The translations under genes and the position numbers were made by a program. Source: Lewinellaceae bacterium (lineage in GTDB: Bacteria; Bacteroidota; Bacteroidia; Chitinophagales; Saprospiraceae). From it: DNA of 64,000 nt. The notes beneath the pieces are model-generated. The model saw only the letters and a list, made by a program, of their open reading frames with translations. It made no database searches and was not told the origin of the DNA. Of the stretch, positions 14,843 through 23,764 are shown piece after piece (position 1 is the stretch's first letter; each line of letters begins with the position of its first letter). The stretch is from positions 744,001 to 808,000 of the forward strand of contig JACJYN010000003.1 of the NCBI GenBank assembly GCA_020636095.1, written 5' to 3'.

Positions 14843-15876
14843 TTTGCTACCCCCAGCTTTTCCAGGCTATAATAATGGAAAGTACGGTCGCCAGACATAG
14901 CGACGAACAAACCATTTGGGAAGGCAGGCCCAAAAGACATACTGCTCCCTTCACATCCATCGGTCTCCCAGGTGGACAGGAGCAGCTCTTTTAAAAAGGG
15001 GTGCTGATGGGGCTGGCCGGGCTGCCCTTCTCGTGGAAATACGCGAAAGGCATATCCTTGCTGGTCGGATACAAGGATGAACCCTTTGCCCTGGCCTGCA
15101 TTCAGAACCGCGATGCCCTCCCGGTCTTCCAGAAAGCCTTCTTTGCCAAAGAAAGCCAGCTCTTCATTTCCTTCCTCCGGGCCAGCGTAGTACTTCCGGA
15201 TGCCGGCGGCCTCATCGGCGTAGTATACGTATCCCAGTTCATCGTCTACAGCGATCGCCTCGATTTCCTGAAAACCGCTGAACCGCCCAAACTTGCGCAC
15301 CAACTCCGCTTGTATCATCCCCTCTTCCGTTCCTTTCAAATGATATTGCCAAAGGTAACCATCCAGGGGCCCGTTCTTGCGGCTCACGATAGCATATACC
15401 TCACCAGATGGGGCCCGGTACAACCCGATGCCCATCGGCTCCCGGTAGCCAAAGCCTCGCTCTCCTTCGAAAACGGGAATACCGCCCTTGTCCAGGGGCT
15501 GCATTTCTGGTACAGAAAAGATGCGGAGGGACATAGCGTCGCGCTCGGTAACTACAACGATATCTACGGTATCGCCTCCCAACCGGAAATCATACTCTAC
15601 ATCTACATTATTGGGATAGCGCAGGCCGAGTACGGTCTTTTCCGAAATGATCCTGCCATCCAGCCCAAAAGCATACAGGCCGCCTGTTCTTTGCTTGTCC
15701 GTTCCGAAAATAATGCTTTGTGCCGGATCGGCGTTGTTCCTCCAGATGGCGGGGTCATCGGAGTCATAAGGAACGGGCTCGGTGACGACATCCGGGGGGA
15801 TGCGGTTGCCCTGGATAAAATCGCAGGAGGATAGAACGACGCTGAATAGCAGTAAGGTTTTGATTATTCTATTCAT
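14839..15876 (-). CDS. Beta-propeller phytase-like lipoprotein
   Basis: 345 residues. It has a lipoprotein signal (LLLFSVVLSSCDF). The phytase-specific start VPYDSDDPAIWRNNADP is followed by six-bladed propeller repeats such as YPNNVDVEYDF, FSGFQEIEAIAVDDELGYVYYADE and LEDREGIAVLN. Beta-propeller phytases use clustered Asp/Glu-bound Ca2+ to remove phosphate from phytate; the acidic residues expected are present. Lipidation suggests display on the outer membrane. It starts 6 bp after the SprB-repeat adhesin gene ends, so the two are probably cotranscribed. Confidence 0.88.
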   Translation of the reverse strand: MNRIIKTLLLFSVVLSSCDFIQGNRIPPDVVTEPVPYDSDDPAIWRNNADPAQSIIFGTDKQRTGGLYAFGLDGRIISEKTVLGLRYPNNVDVEYDFRLGGDTVDIVVVTERDAMSLRIFSVPEMQPLDKGGIPVFEGERGFGYREPMGIGLYRAPSGEVYAIVSRKNGPLDGYLWQYHLKGTEEGMIQAELVRKFGRFSGFQEIEAIAVDDELGYVYYADEAAGIRKYYAGPEEGNEELAFFGKEGFLEDREGIAVLNAGQGKGFILVSDQQGYAFRVFPREGQPGQPHQHPFLKELLLSTWETDGCEGSSMSFGPAFPNGLFVAMSGDRTFHYYSLEKLGVAN

Positions 15877-15882
15877 TCATTC

Positions 15883-18800
15883 CTATCTTACCAGTGAAAT
15901 ATCTCCTTCATAAATAACCGACACTCCATCGATGAACTCCACTTCTACGAAGTAGGCGTAAACCCCTACCTGGGCGGGTTCTCCTTTGAAGAAGCCGTCC
16001 CAACCCAGGGAAGGGTCATTGGGCTGAAAATTGCCGTTTTCAAAGACCAGCCCGCCCCAGCGGTTGAAGATTTTCAGGTTTAGCACCTGCCGGGCGCCCG
16101 GGCCCGCGTAAATGGTGAACAGGTCGTTTCGCCCGTCTTCATTAGGGGAGAAGGCGTTGGGGATGTACACCGGCCGGTTTTTGAGCACCAGCACGACAAC
16201 CTCATCTGTGGCAGTACACCCGTTTGGATCGGTTGCGGTGACCGTATACGTAGTTGTGTTAACGGGGTTTGCCTGTGGGGACTGGCACTCGGTACAGGAG
16301 AGGGAATCCGGTGGTTCCCATGTATAGATCACATTAAGGTCATTGGCTACGGCGCGCAGGCGGGTGGAGTAGCCCAGCTCAATGCGCTCGTCGGGCCCGG
16401 CATCGACGATCAGTTGCCCGGGCTGCGTAATGGTTGCCGATAGGGTGTTGGTGCAGCCGTTGGCGTCCATGACCGTCAGCTCGTAGGCGCCGGCCAGGAG
16501 ATTGTTGAAATCGGACGCTACCTGGAATACCTGCCCCCCGGCACTGAATTCGAAGGGCGGCACACCGCCATTGCCCAACACACTGATGAAACCGGTCGGC
16601 TCCCCAAAACAAAGGGCGTTGATGACGGTATCCAGTTCGATAAACAGCTCCGGCGGCTGGTTAAAGCTGGTGTCGGCATCGGTGATACAACCATTGGCGT
16701 CGGTGATGGTAACGGCATAGGCGCCCGGCCCCAGCCCGTTGAGGGTGGCCGTCGACTGGCCGCCGGCCCACTGGTAGGCATAACCGCCCACCCCTCCGGT
16801 AGCGATGGCAGTGAGTTGTCCGTCATTCTCTCCAAAACAACTGATGCCCTGCAGGCCGAATGAAGCCTGTAGCAGCGGCGGGTCTTCCAGGGTGAAAGTA
16901 AAGCTACCCCGGCAGAGGTTGTCGTCCTGCACGTCGACCATATAACTGCCGGCGGGCAGGTTGCTCAACTCATTCTCACTGACAAAACCATTGCCGTCGT
17001 TGAAATCATATTGGTAAGCGGGCTGGCCGTTGGCAATGGACACGGTGATCATACCGTCGGAAAAGCCCGTGCAGGAAGGGTCGATGCTACTGGACACATT
17101 CGGGTCGAGCACCAGCTCCAGTTCGTTTACGGGGATAGACAGAAAAAGCTCGCAGCCGTTGGCGTCCCGGATGGTGACCTGGTACTCACCGACCATCAGG
17201 TTGTCCAGGGTATTGTCACTGGAAAAAGGCTGGCCCCGCCAGCTGTATTCATAAGGAGGTGAAGCGCCGCTGACCTGTAGGGTGATGGACCCATCGACGC
17301 CGCCATTGCAGGTGGGCATGCCAATGAGGGTATCCACTTCGAATTCCGGCGGCCCGCCGACGGCCACCATCAACTCCGTCTGGCAGGTGGCCGCATCGGT
17401 GATGGTTACACTGTAGTTGCCGCGATCCAAATCCGCCAGGTCTTCCGAGTTTTGCCCATTGCTCCAGTTGAAGGTGAAGGGGGCGTAGTCGCTGCTCACA
17501 TTCAGGTCGATGGCGCCATCGGAAGAATTGGGGCAGGACAGAGGGATGGGGTTGGCGCTGAGATCAAAGTGGCCTTCGCAACATTCCACATAAACGTTGC
17601 CCACCGTAGTAACGATGCACCCGTCATCGGTTTCTATCTGAAGGACAATGGATTTGAGCCCCGGACGATCGTAAGCAACCTGATGAGGCCCTATACCGTT
17701 GATGCTGCCTGGGTTGCCGGCCAGCCCGAAGGTCCATCTCCTTTCGGCAATAACCCCTTCAAAGGTGCTGGCGTCGGTAAAGGTGACCGGGTCGCCGACG
17801 CAAACGGTATCGGTGCTGGCCGAAAAGTCGGCCGTTGGGCCCCGGAATGTGCCGGTCCCGGCAAATTCGATGGAGAAGCCATCCCCGGAACCGCTGAAAT
17901 TATTGATCACGAGGGCATAACTCTTGCCGGCTTCCATATTGATAGCCTGGGCAAAATTATTGTTTCCGGCCTGGCAACCGCAGGACTCGCTGTTGTCCCC
18001 GTCGTTGAGCGCCAGGCCGGTAGCGCCGGTGCAGGGTTGCCATTCGGTAATGGGAGCGCCGACATTTTCCCCGGAGGCCATGCAGCGCAGGGGCGTTTTG
18101 TCGGAGCAGTCATTGACGCCATTGGGCAGTTCGAATACCACGAAGTCCAGGTCGTCGGAGGGGTTGAGGGGGGTAAGTGTGAAGGTCAGGGGCCCCGATA
18201 CTTCACAGGTCCATTTATACCAGGAGGAGTTGTCTTCGACAATGCCGCAGCCACAACCTTCGTCGAAGATTTCATTGGGGTTGCCCCCTTCGCCTACGAC
18301 GTAGTCTACTGTGAAAGGGTCTTTGTCACAAAGCACAACCGCACTGCTGCAATCGCCGGAGGGCGCCTGGGCCTGGTTGAAGTTGTTGACGCATAGTTTA
18401 AACGTGCCGGTTGCTCCCAACCGGCCACTGACCTGAATATAATAGGTCGCTCCTATATCGAGGTTGCTTGCGAAAGCGCCGATCGTATTGTCCCCGATGG
18501 GGTCATTTGCACATTCCACCTGGGTAAGGTTACCGCAATCGCCGCTGTACAGCGAGAACTGCGGATTTTGGAGCGAGCCGCCGGCGTTGATACTGACAGC
18601 GCCCGTAACGGAAACATTTACCGTTGTGGCCTCAGCCGTAAAGGCGAACCATACATCCAGGCTATTATTGGGGAAGCAGGTCGGGTTGATACCCGAATCG
18701 GTAGCGTTAATATTAGTGTAGGCGCCAGAGTTGGAGCACCAGCTGCTGACATCATCCAGGAAGATGGCGTTGGCGCAATTATTGTTGGCGGGCTGCGCCA

Positions 18801-18897
18801 GGATGCTGGCTGCCGACAGCAGCAGCGCAGCCATCAGGCTTACCCTGGCCATCGAAAAGGAACGTACTTTTTTTGTCATAGCATGTACTTTATTCAT
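15883..18897 (-). CDS. SprB-repeat surface adhesin with T9SS type B C-terminal domain
   Basis: 1004 residues from ATG 18897 (ATG 18879 also possible). A signal peptide (SLMAALLLSAASILAQ) is followed by two carbohydrate/calcium-type jelly-roll-like stretches (about 40-370), then a PKD-like domain (about 375-455, ADFSASTDTVCVGDPVTFTD). Five SprB-type repeats follow (about 470-840), each with a C..G..DG opening and a closing motif such as VTITDANGC. The end is a gliding-motility-associated domain (IPNAFSPNEDGRNDLF, IFNRWGGLVFE), the type B T9SS sorting signal. Such proteins are exported to the cell surface for adhesion or gliding. It is upstream of the phytase gene in the same direction. Confidence 0.9.
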   Translation of the reverse strand: MNKVHAMTKKVRSFSMARVSLMAALLLSAASILAQPANNNCANAIFLDDVSSWCSNSGAYTNINATDSGINPTCFPNNSLDVWFAFTAEATTVNVSVTGAVSINAGGSLQNPQFSLYSGDCGNLTQVECANDPIGDNTIGAFASNLDIGATYYIQVSGRLGATGTFKLCVNNFNQAQAPSGDCSSAVVLCDKDPFTVDYVVGEGGNPNEIFDEGCGCGIVEDNSSWYKWTCEVSGPLTFTLTPLNPSDDLDFVVFELPNGVNDCSDKTPLRCMASGENVGAPITEWQPCTGATGLALNDGDNSESCGCQAGNNNFAQAINMEAGKSYALVINNFSGSGDGFSIEFAGTGTFRGPTADFSASTDTVCVGDPVTFTDASTFEGVIAERRWTFGLAGNPGSINGIGPHQVAYDRPGLKSIVLQIETDDGCIVTTVGNVYVECCEGHFDLSANPIPLSCPNSSDGAIDLNVSSDYAPFTFNWSNGQNSEDLADLDRGNYSVTITDAATCQTELMVAVGGPPEFEVDTLIGMPTCNGGVDGSITLQVSGASPPYEYSWRGQPFSSDNTLDNLMVGEYQVTIRDANGCELFLSIPVNELELVLDPNVSSSIDPSCTGFSDGMITVSIANGQPAYQYDFNDGNGFVSENELSNLPAGSYMVDVQDDNLCRGSFTFTLEDPPLLQASFGLQGISCFGENDGQLTAIATGGVGGYAYQWAGGQSTATLNGLGPGAYAVTITDANGCITDADTSFNQPPELFIELDTVINALCFGEPTGFISVLGNGGVPPFEFSAGGQVFQVASDFNNLLAGAYELTVMDANGCTNTLSATITQPGQLIVDAGPDERIELGYSTRLRAVANDLNVIYTWEPPDSLSCTECQSPQANPVNTTTYTVTATDPNGCTATDEVVVLVLKNRPVYIPNAFSPNEDGRNDLFTIYAGPGARQVLNLKIFNRWGGLVFENGNFQPNDPSLGWDGFFKGEPAQVGVYAYFVEVEFIDGVSVIYEGDISLVR

Positions 18898-19462
18898 AGC
18901 TTTAATAGATCTGGGCAAGCAAATATTTCCGGTATACCGGCTTCGCTTCCCATCGATAAATGCTTCCTCTATCCCGTACATAGGTAAAGACACCTGACGG
19001 GGTGGGCTGGTTTTATAACCGACTACGCCATCTTTAAACGGGAATACCAGGCGACAAATTTTTTGTTTGAAAACCGAAATACTCCAATGGTTGAAGCGGC
19101 TCCTGGAAACCGGTTGCCATCAATCAGGCTGCAAAATAGTCATTTTGCGCCTCACGCTTCCGTGAATTGCCGGCCGAACCTGCCTTGAGGATAGCCGCCG
19201 AAAATTATTTATCTTTACTTCATCCGGGGGGCGATTAAAGGGAATTGGGTTTTCAGGTTGGTTGTAGGGCCTTACCGGGCGGTTGCGCTGGGTTAAACAG
19301 GCTCCCATAAGTAGAAAATTAGCCAACTCTTCCCAATATCGCGGTATATTGGCATTTTTTAACAGTTCTTTAGTAAGTAGTCGGAAACATACAATCTGTC
19401 CGACTATTTAAGGACGTACTCCGGAAGGAGATACGTTGGCGGGTTGACTACGAAAATTGTCT
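18898..19462. other. Intergenic region with divergent promoters, one inverted repeat
   Basis: 565 bp between the adhesin and pssA. No convincing gene: the open frames here lack family-like sequence. An 8-bp inverted repeat TAGTCGGA/TCCGACTA (19378-19385 and 19399-19406) lies about 60 bp before pssA and could be an operator or the base of a leader hairpin. Confidence 0.5.
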
Positions 19463-20179
19463 ATGAAGCATCACCTACCAAACGCGATTACTTTACTCAA
19501 CCTATTTCTGGGCTGCTGTGCGTTGGCCTGTGTATTCTACGGCCAGTTTGTGGCGGTATTCTGGTGGGTTTTTGCCGCCATCATGGCCGATTACGCCGAT
19601 GGAATGGTAGCGCGCCTGCTGGGAGTGCAGTCGAGCCTGGGAAAGGAACTGGACTCTCTGGCGGATATGGTTTCCTTCGGGGTGGTGCCCGGGGCGGTCT
19701 ATTATACCCTGCTGGCCAATCACTTTTACCCGGAAGGAGCGTCCGGCCTGGTATATGAAGCGACGCCGGGCTTTCTGGTCGCTGTCTTTTCAGGCCTGCG
19801 CCTTGCCAAGTTCAACCTGGATACCCGCCAGGCAACGGGCTTCATTGGCTTGCCTACCCCGTCGAGCACCATTTTTACGCTGGGCGTGATGTTGATCTAC
19901 ACCTTCGACTCCTTTGGCCTGCGCTCCCTGGTGAGCGCTCCTGCCTTCCTGTATGGCTGCGTGCTGGCGCTTTCCTATCTTCTTGTCTCAGAAATTCCCA
20001 TGTTCAGCCTTAAATTCAAATCCTTTGCGTGGAAAGGCAATGAGATAAAATTTATCTTCGCGGCGATAGCACTCGTGTTGCTTTTCTTCATCCGGGAAGC
20101 GTCTTTCTCGATCGTTATTCTGCTCTATGTTCTTTTTTCCATATTTCAACATTTGACAAAAAGAAGCCATCCAATATGA
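19463..20179 (+). CDS. pssA: CDP-diacylglycerol-serine O-phosphatidyltransferase
   Basis: 238 residues, multi-helix membrane protein with the CDP-alcohol phosphatidyltransferase motif MADYADGMVARLLG then GKELDSLADMVSFG (DGx2ARx8Gx3Dx3D). It makes phosphatidylserine, the precursor of phosphatidylethanolamine, at the inner membrane. ATG 19463 is preferred to the TTG six bases earlier because the conserved start is MKHHLPNAITLLNLFLGC. rsmI follows 53 bp downstream in the same direction. Confidence 0.93.
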   Translation: MKHHLPNAITLLNLFLGCCALACVFYGQFVAVFWWVFAAIMADYADGMVARLLGVQSSLGKELDSLADMVSFGVVPGAVYYTLLANHFYPEGASGLVYEATPGFLVAVFSGLRLAKFNLDTRQATGFIGLPTPSSTIFTLGVMLIYTFDSFGLRSLVSAPAFLYGCVLALSYLLVSEIPMFSLKFKSFAWKGNEIKFIFAAIALVLLFFIREASFSIVILLYVLFSIFQHLTKRSHPI

Positions 20180-20232
20180 GATTCATCCTCGAAACGTTTT
20201 TCTTCACGGTGAAGGCAATGGAACAATAAGCT

Positions 20233-20910
20233 ATGCTGTACCTGATCCCCACTCCGATCGGTAATCTTGAAGACATAACGCTTCGTTCCCTGCGTATACT
20301 CAGGGAGGTAGATGTCATCCTGGCCGAAGATACCCGCACCTCCAAAAAGCTACTGGGGCATTATGAGATCGAGACCTCTTTGCGTTCTTACCATGCTCAC
20401 AATGAGCACGCCATCGTGGAGCAGCTTGCCGCACAGTTGGAAGCCGGGGCCAGGATGGCGTTGATCACAGACGCTGGTATGCCGGGTATTTCCGACCCGG
20501 GCTTCCTGCTGGCCCGCGAGTGCCAACGCCGTGGCATACGGGTAGAATGCCTGCCGGGCCCTACCGCTTTTCTTCCTGCCTTAGTTGCTTCTGGCTTGCC
20601 CAGTGATAAGTTCTTTTTCGAGGGGTTTCTGCCACACAAAAAAGGGCGGCAAACCCGGCTGCAATACTTGTCTGCGCTACCCTATACCTTTATCCTTTAC
20701 GAATCGCCGTATCGCCTGGTGAAGTGCCTGAGTCAACTGGCTGAGGTGTGTGGCCCGCAGCGGTTGGCCTGTGTGGCCCGAGAGCTGACGAAATTACACG
20801 AAGAAGTACGCACCGATAGCCTCGCTGCGCTGCAGGAATATTATGGCGCCCAGGCCAAGGTGAAGGGAGAGATCGTCATCATCGTGGAGGGGCAGAAAGA
20901 AGGAATGTAA
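20233..20910 (+). CDS. rsmI: 16S rRNA (cytidine1402-2'-O)-methyltransferase
   Basis: 225 residues, tetrapyrrole-methylase fold with LYLIPTPIGNLEDITLR, AEDTRTSKKLL, LITDAGMPGISDPG and LPGPTAFLPALVASGLP, all diagnostic of RsmI. It 2'-O-methylates C1402 at the decoding site using SAM. It is slightly shorter than E. coli RsmI (286 residues) because it lacks the C-terminal extension, which is common in Bacteroidota. It lies downstream of pssA with a 53-bp gap. Confidence 0.93.
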   Translation: MLYLIPTPIGNLEDITLRSLRILREVDVILAEDTRTSKKLLGHYEIETSLRSYHAHNEHAIVEQLAAQLEAGARMALITDAGMPGISDPGFLLARECQRRGIRVECLPGPTAFLPALVASGLPSDKFFFEGFLPHKKGRQTRLQYLSALPYTFILYESPYRLVKCLSQLAEVCGPQRLACVARELTKLHEEVRTDSLAALQEYYGAQAKVKGEIVIIVEGQKEGM

Positions 20911-21149
20911 AAGTTGCCCTTTTAAACCCTTTCGTGCCCAAAGATTGGCCACGGTTTTGTGCTCCGGTGGTTTGGTTTCGTTCTTTTGTGCCAAGCCAAA
21001 AGAACCAAGCCATACGGTAAGCCTCCAGGTTGAAGGCCTTGTGTCTCCGGGCATTTTTGCACCAGGGCCGCATTTCGGAAAGAAGGCATAGACAGCAGGG
21101 AGCGGGCCGCAGACGGCGGGCACAGCGAAGGAAAAAGTAGTAAAGTCAA
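20911..21149. other. Non-coding stretch after rsmI
   Basis: No gene seen. The sequence is of mixed composition; short inverted words around GGTTTGGTTTCGTTCTTTTG and CAAAAGAACCAAGCC (about 20970-21010) can fold and may be the rsmI terminator. Confidence 0.4.
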
Positions 21150-21347
21150 ACTAAGTACTCTGTAAATTAAGTAAATTCTCGTTTATGAACGATGTATTTT
21201 CGTTCTAACCGAGGAACGCCCGCCCGCCTGCTGCGCAAGCCGGCAGGGAGCCTGATAGCCTTAGCTATCAAGGCGAGGACGAGACGACGGGTGGGGCGGA
21301 AAGACACGTTCAGAAGCAGAAGATATTTATTTTACAGAGTACTAAGT
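21150..21347. mobile_element. 198-bp MITE-like element with terminal inverted repeats
   Basis: Terminal arms 21150-21166 and 21331-21347 match at 16 of 17 positions (ACTAAGTACTCTGTAAA and its complement). Weaker pairing continues about 15 bp inward. The inside has no gene but holds smaller stems, such as GATAGCCTTAGCTATC near 21252-21269. Size, ends and lack of coding fit a non-autonomous transposable element. Confidence 0.6.
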
Positions 21348-21383
21348 GCCAGGACACAAATAGGTAAACAATATAACAATTTC

Positions 21384-21420
21384 ACCCTGAGCTTGTCGAA
21401 TTTACCCTGAGCTTGTCGAA
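21384..21420. repeat. Tandem pair of 17-bp repeats
   Basis: ACCCTGAGCTTGTCGAA occurs twice, at 21384-21400 and 21404-21420, 3 bp apart. This word (complement TTCGACAAGCTCAGGGT) is a common dispersed palindromic-type repeat in many bacterial genomes. Confidence 0.7.
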
Positions 21421-21458
21421 GGGGAGGACAACAATATAACCGCCCCCTACTAAACTCC

Positions 21459-22469
21459 TCACTGATCCAGCTCCAACTGCCACTCCTGCCCCGTTTCCAT
21501 ATTATACAAGACCACGTTGGCCGTAAAATTGACTTGTGCAAATTCTGTCGGGTATTCATAATCCCTCTTTCCCAGAATTAACCAGGAAGTGTTATCGGGG
21601 TCAATTACAGGATAGTAATAGAAAAGGTTTTCACAATCGCCTTCTATTTCTTCAACTTCTCCGCTATTCATATTTATCCGGTGAAGCCCTCGTCCAACTG
21701 CAGCAATTAGAGTATTATCACTTTCCCAATCCAGCGCTAATGCCCCTCCAATTCCCATACCTGCTATCTCTACCATATCTGTCAACTCACCATTTAAAAG
21801 ATTAAGAAGGGCTATTTTCGTATAACTCCCCGATTCGTCACTACGAAGAGATAAAGCTACCCGTTCACCTTGTCCGGCTATAGCATAACAATCCATGGCG
21901 AAGCTGTCCAGTACTGTTCCGTCGATGGATACTAGATAAGCGACGTCCTTGAAGCGCGCCCGGTAGAAAAAAGCCTGGCCATCCAAGCACCAGTCGAAAG
22001 TTATATTATTGATTTCCTTCGACACTACGGTAAGGCTGTCTCCGTTCTCCTTTATTTTGTATAATAACCCATCCTTTTTATTCATAAAAAGGATCCAGCC
22101 ATTCCGGTTTAATTTAGGTTGAATATAAGCCTGATTCGCCAGTTTTTGCTTTTTGCCCGAGCAGGTGTCCACCTTCCATATTTCCGAGCCTTCATTACCT
22201 GTTGAGGATTCTTCCCGGTTAATCAAAAAAAACCACTCATCCGGGTTGTCGGCGCTTTTCCCGATGGGCCCATATCCCAACCCTACTCGTTGATAGAAAT
22301 AAAGCACTGGTTCGTCCGGGAAATCCATACAGGTATCGGGAGTCAACGGACGGGCGTAGAGGGTGCTGTCACACCGTTGAGGGGGAGGGAGGAAGCTGCC
22401 GTCGTCCTCTTTGGTGCAGGAGGCAAGGAGTATTGCCGCAATCAATAATAAAAATATAATGTTTCTCAT
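21459..22469 (-). CDS. Lipoprotein with WD40/TolB-like beta-propeller pattern
   Basis: 336 residues from ATG 22469, which begins a lipoprotein signal (IIFLLLIAAILLASCTKED). The body repeats a pattern of short beta blades (NEGSEIWKVDTCSGKKQKLA, GLLYKIKENGDSLTVVSKE, TKIALLNLLNGELTDMVEIA, GLHRINMNSGEVEEIEGD), as in six- or seven-bladed propellers such as TolB C-terminal or WD40-like proteins. No catalytic motif is visible and I do not recognise the family. A longer frame upstream of 22469 is an artefact of reading through the neighbouring mobile element. Confidence 0.75.
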   Translation of the reverse strand: MRNIIFLLLIAAILLASCTKEDDGSFLPPPQRCDSTLYARPLTPDTCMDFPDEPVLYFYQRVGLGYGPIGKSADNPDEWFFLINREESSTGNEGSEIWKVDTCSGKKQKLANQAYIQPKLNRNGWILFMNKKDGLLYKIKENGDSLTVVSKEINNITFDWCLDGQAFFYRARFKDVAYLVSIDGTVLDSFAMDCYAIAGQGERVALSLRSDESGSYTKIALLNLLNGELTDMVEIAGMGIGGALALDWESDNTLIAAVGRGLHRINMNSGEVEEIEGDCENLFYYYPVIDPDNTSWLILGKRDYEYPTEFAQVNFTANVVLYNMETGQEWQLELDQ

Positions 22470-22533
22470 GTTTTTAATGCTTGATAATTTTAAAAGTGGT
22501 GATCTCCTGCCCAGAGCGAATACGACATAAATA

Positions 22534-22697
22534 AGAGCATGTTTGGAGGTGGTGCTTTGGAAGCGAAAATGGTAGATTTCGGGTTCTCGCGAAGCCATTT
22601 TTGAGCTGCATAGTGGCGCTACGGAGCGAAAAAATGGTGAAGCGAGGTTCCGGAAGTTATCATTTGCAGCCCAAATGACTACCTCCAAACATGCTCT
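22534..22697. mobile_element. 164-bp MITE-like element that interrupts a T9SS gene
   Basis: Perfect 17-bp terminal inverted repeats AGAGCATGTTTGGAGGT (22534-22550) and its complement (22681-22697). There is no coding capacity. Its right end directly abuts the coding end of the T9SS gene remnant, supplying that gene's stop codon (TAG at 22696-22698). Confidence 0.7.
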
Positions 22698-23187
22698 AAA
22701 GGCCGGAAGGAATATCGGGCAGTTGGAGGGAAAAACGGCTTTTTCCATCGTGGCGCCCCCTGAATAATTGTCCCAGGCTCTGCCCGCTCATGGAAAATAG
22801 ATGGACATCCAGTTGGCCGGCGGGCAGCCCATCCAGTGTGATCATTCCAGTTGTTGGGTTGGGGAACAGGCGCCGGGGGGCGTTTTCTTCCTCATCGGTA
22901 GCCACCGGGTTTTCGGGCCTCACCAGCAAAGAGATGGCCAGCCGTGGGGTTTCACAGGCCGCCAGGCCCGCCGGCATAGTACCTTCCAGTGTCTGCCCGG
23001 TATCACCAGTATTTAGCGCATATCCGGCCTCAGAGGCCAGGTAATTGCCTTGCATGGTCAGAAAACAATCTGTAACTGAATGGCCGCATAAAGTTTCCGG
23101 AAAATAAAGTATCAGAAAGTTACTATTTAGCATAAGGCTATGGATGCCTCTGGTGCGAAATTTTGTAAGCAAACCTTCCCCTTTCAA
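22696..23187 (-). pseudogene. Remnant of a T9SS-secreted protein, C-terminus cut off
   Basis: The last ~60 residues are a type A T9SS sorting domain (RRLFPNPTTGMITLDGLPAG, VHLFSMSGQSLG, FSLQLPDIPSGL). The domain should continue with a strand like YFLRL...K, but the frame stops at a TAG made by the inverted repeat of the element at 22534-22697. The visible N-terminus has no signal peptide and runs into another inverted-repeat element (23150-23238), so the 5' end is lost too. Nothing of the passenger domain can be named. It is very probably non-functional. Confidence 0.75.
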
Positions 23188-23238
23188 GGGGAATGAGAAG
23201 GGGTTCCGGCAAAAAAAGCCTACAAAATTTCGCGCCAG
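23150..23238. mobile_element. 89-bp inverted-repeat element
   Basis: Arms 23150-23168 and 23220-23238 match at 17 of 19 positions. Inside are two further stems built from CCCCTTT/AAGGGG and AACCTTCCCC/GGGGTTCC. The whole element would fold into one long hairpin. It overlaps the apparent start of the T9SS remnant. Confidence 0.55.
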
Positions 23239-23609
23239 GGGTTAAATCACCATGATGCTGAATAGTTACATCAGAAAAGCAATAATAAGATGGGGGGGGT
23301 AAAGGCGCGGTAGTTCATTTAAATACGGTTATGGGAAGTGAAAATAATTATTGAAAAATACGACTTTCTTGAATAACATTCAATAGCATGCTAATTTTCT
23401 TGCCGTATAACCTTATCTTCCTTTCATTGATATACCTGGATGAGAAGGCTTAAAAAACATTAACACCCTGCTGAAAGGACATAATAGTTGCCTCTACGTA
23501 ATGGTCCACAAATAACATTACCAATTGATGCGGTTCTTTTGCGTTCGACTGAATTGTCAACCTTATTTATGGCCCATTACTAACTTATTATTGCGCGATC
23601 CCTAATGCT
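23239..23609. other. AT-rich stretch without a recognisable gene
   Basis: About 370 bp, markedly AT-rich, with a G8 run near 23294. No frame with family-like sequence and no strong promoter or terminator found. Confidence 0.4.
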
Positions 23610-23753
23610 TCTGGACTTTGGACGTGCCCCCATTTAAAGTCGAAAGTGCGAATTCGGAAGTCGGAATGCAGCGCTAAATGGGCATTCGATGCCGGTTTTC
23701 CACCTTCCGCCTTCCGATTTCCGCCTTCAACGCCAGGCCGTCCAAAGTCCAGT
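23610..23753. mobile_element. 144-bp hairpin element related to 52166-52275
   Basis: 14-bp perfect terminal inverted repeats CTGGACTTTGGACG (23610-23623) and complement (23740-23753). Inside, a purine-rich arm (CGAATTCGGAAGTCGGAA) can pair with CTTCCGCCTTCCGATTTCC. The right half (about 23690-23753) is nearly identical to 52210-52270, so this is a dispersed repeat family. Confidence 0.6.
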
Positions 23754-23764
23754 AATGCTTCCAC

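Noticed and set aside
19120..19326. 68-codon minus-strand frame before pssA
   Set aside because: No signal, domain or start context; it reads like random Arg/Pro-rich translation.
20176..20229. 17-codon frame between pssA and rsmI, ATGA-overlapping pssA
   Set aside because: Too short and without comparative evidence; it could be chance coupling of the two genes.
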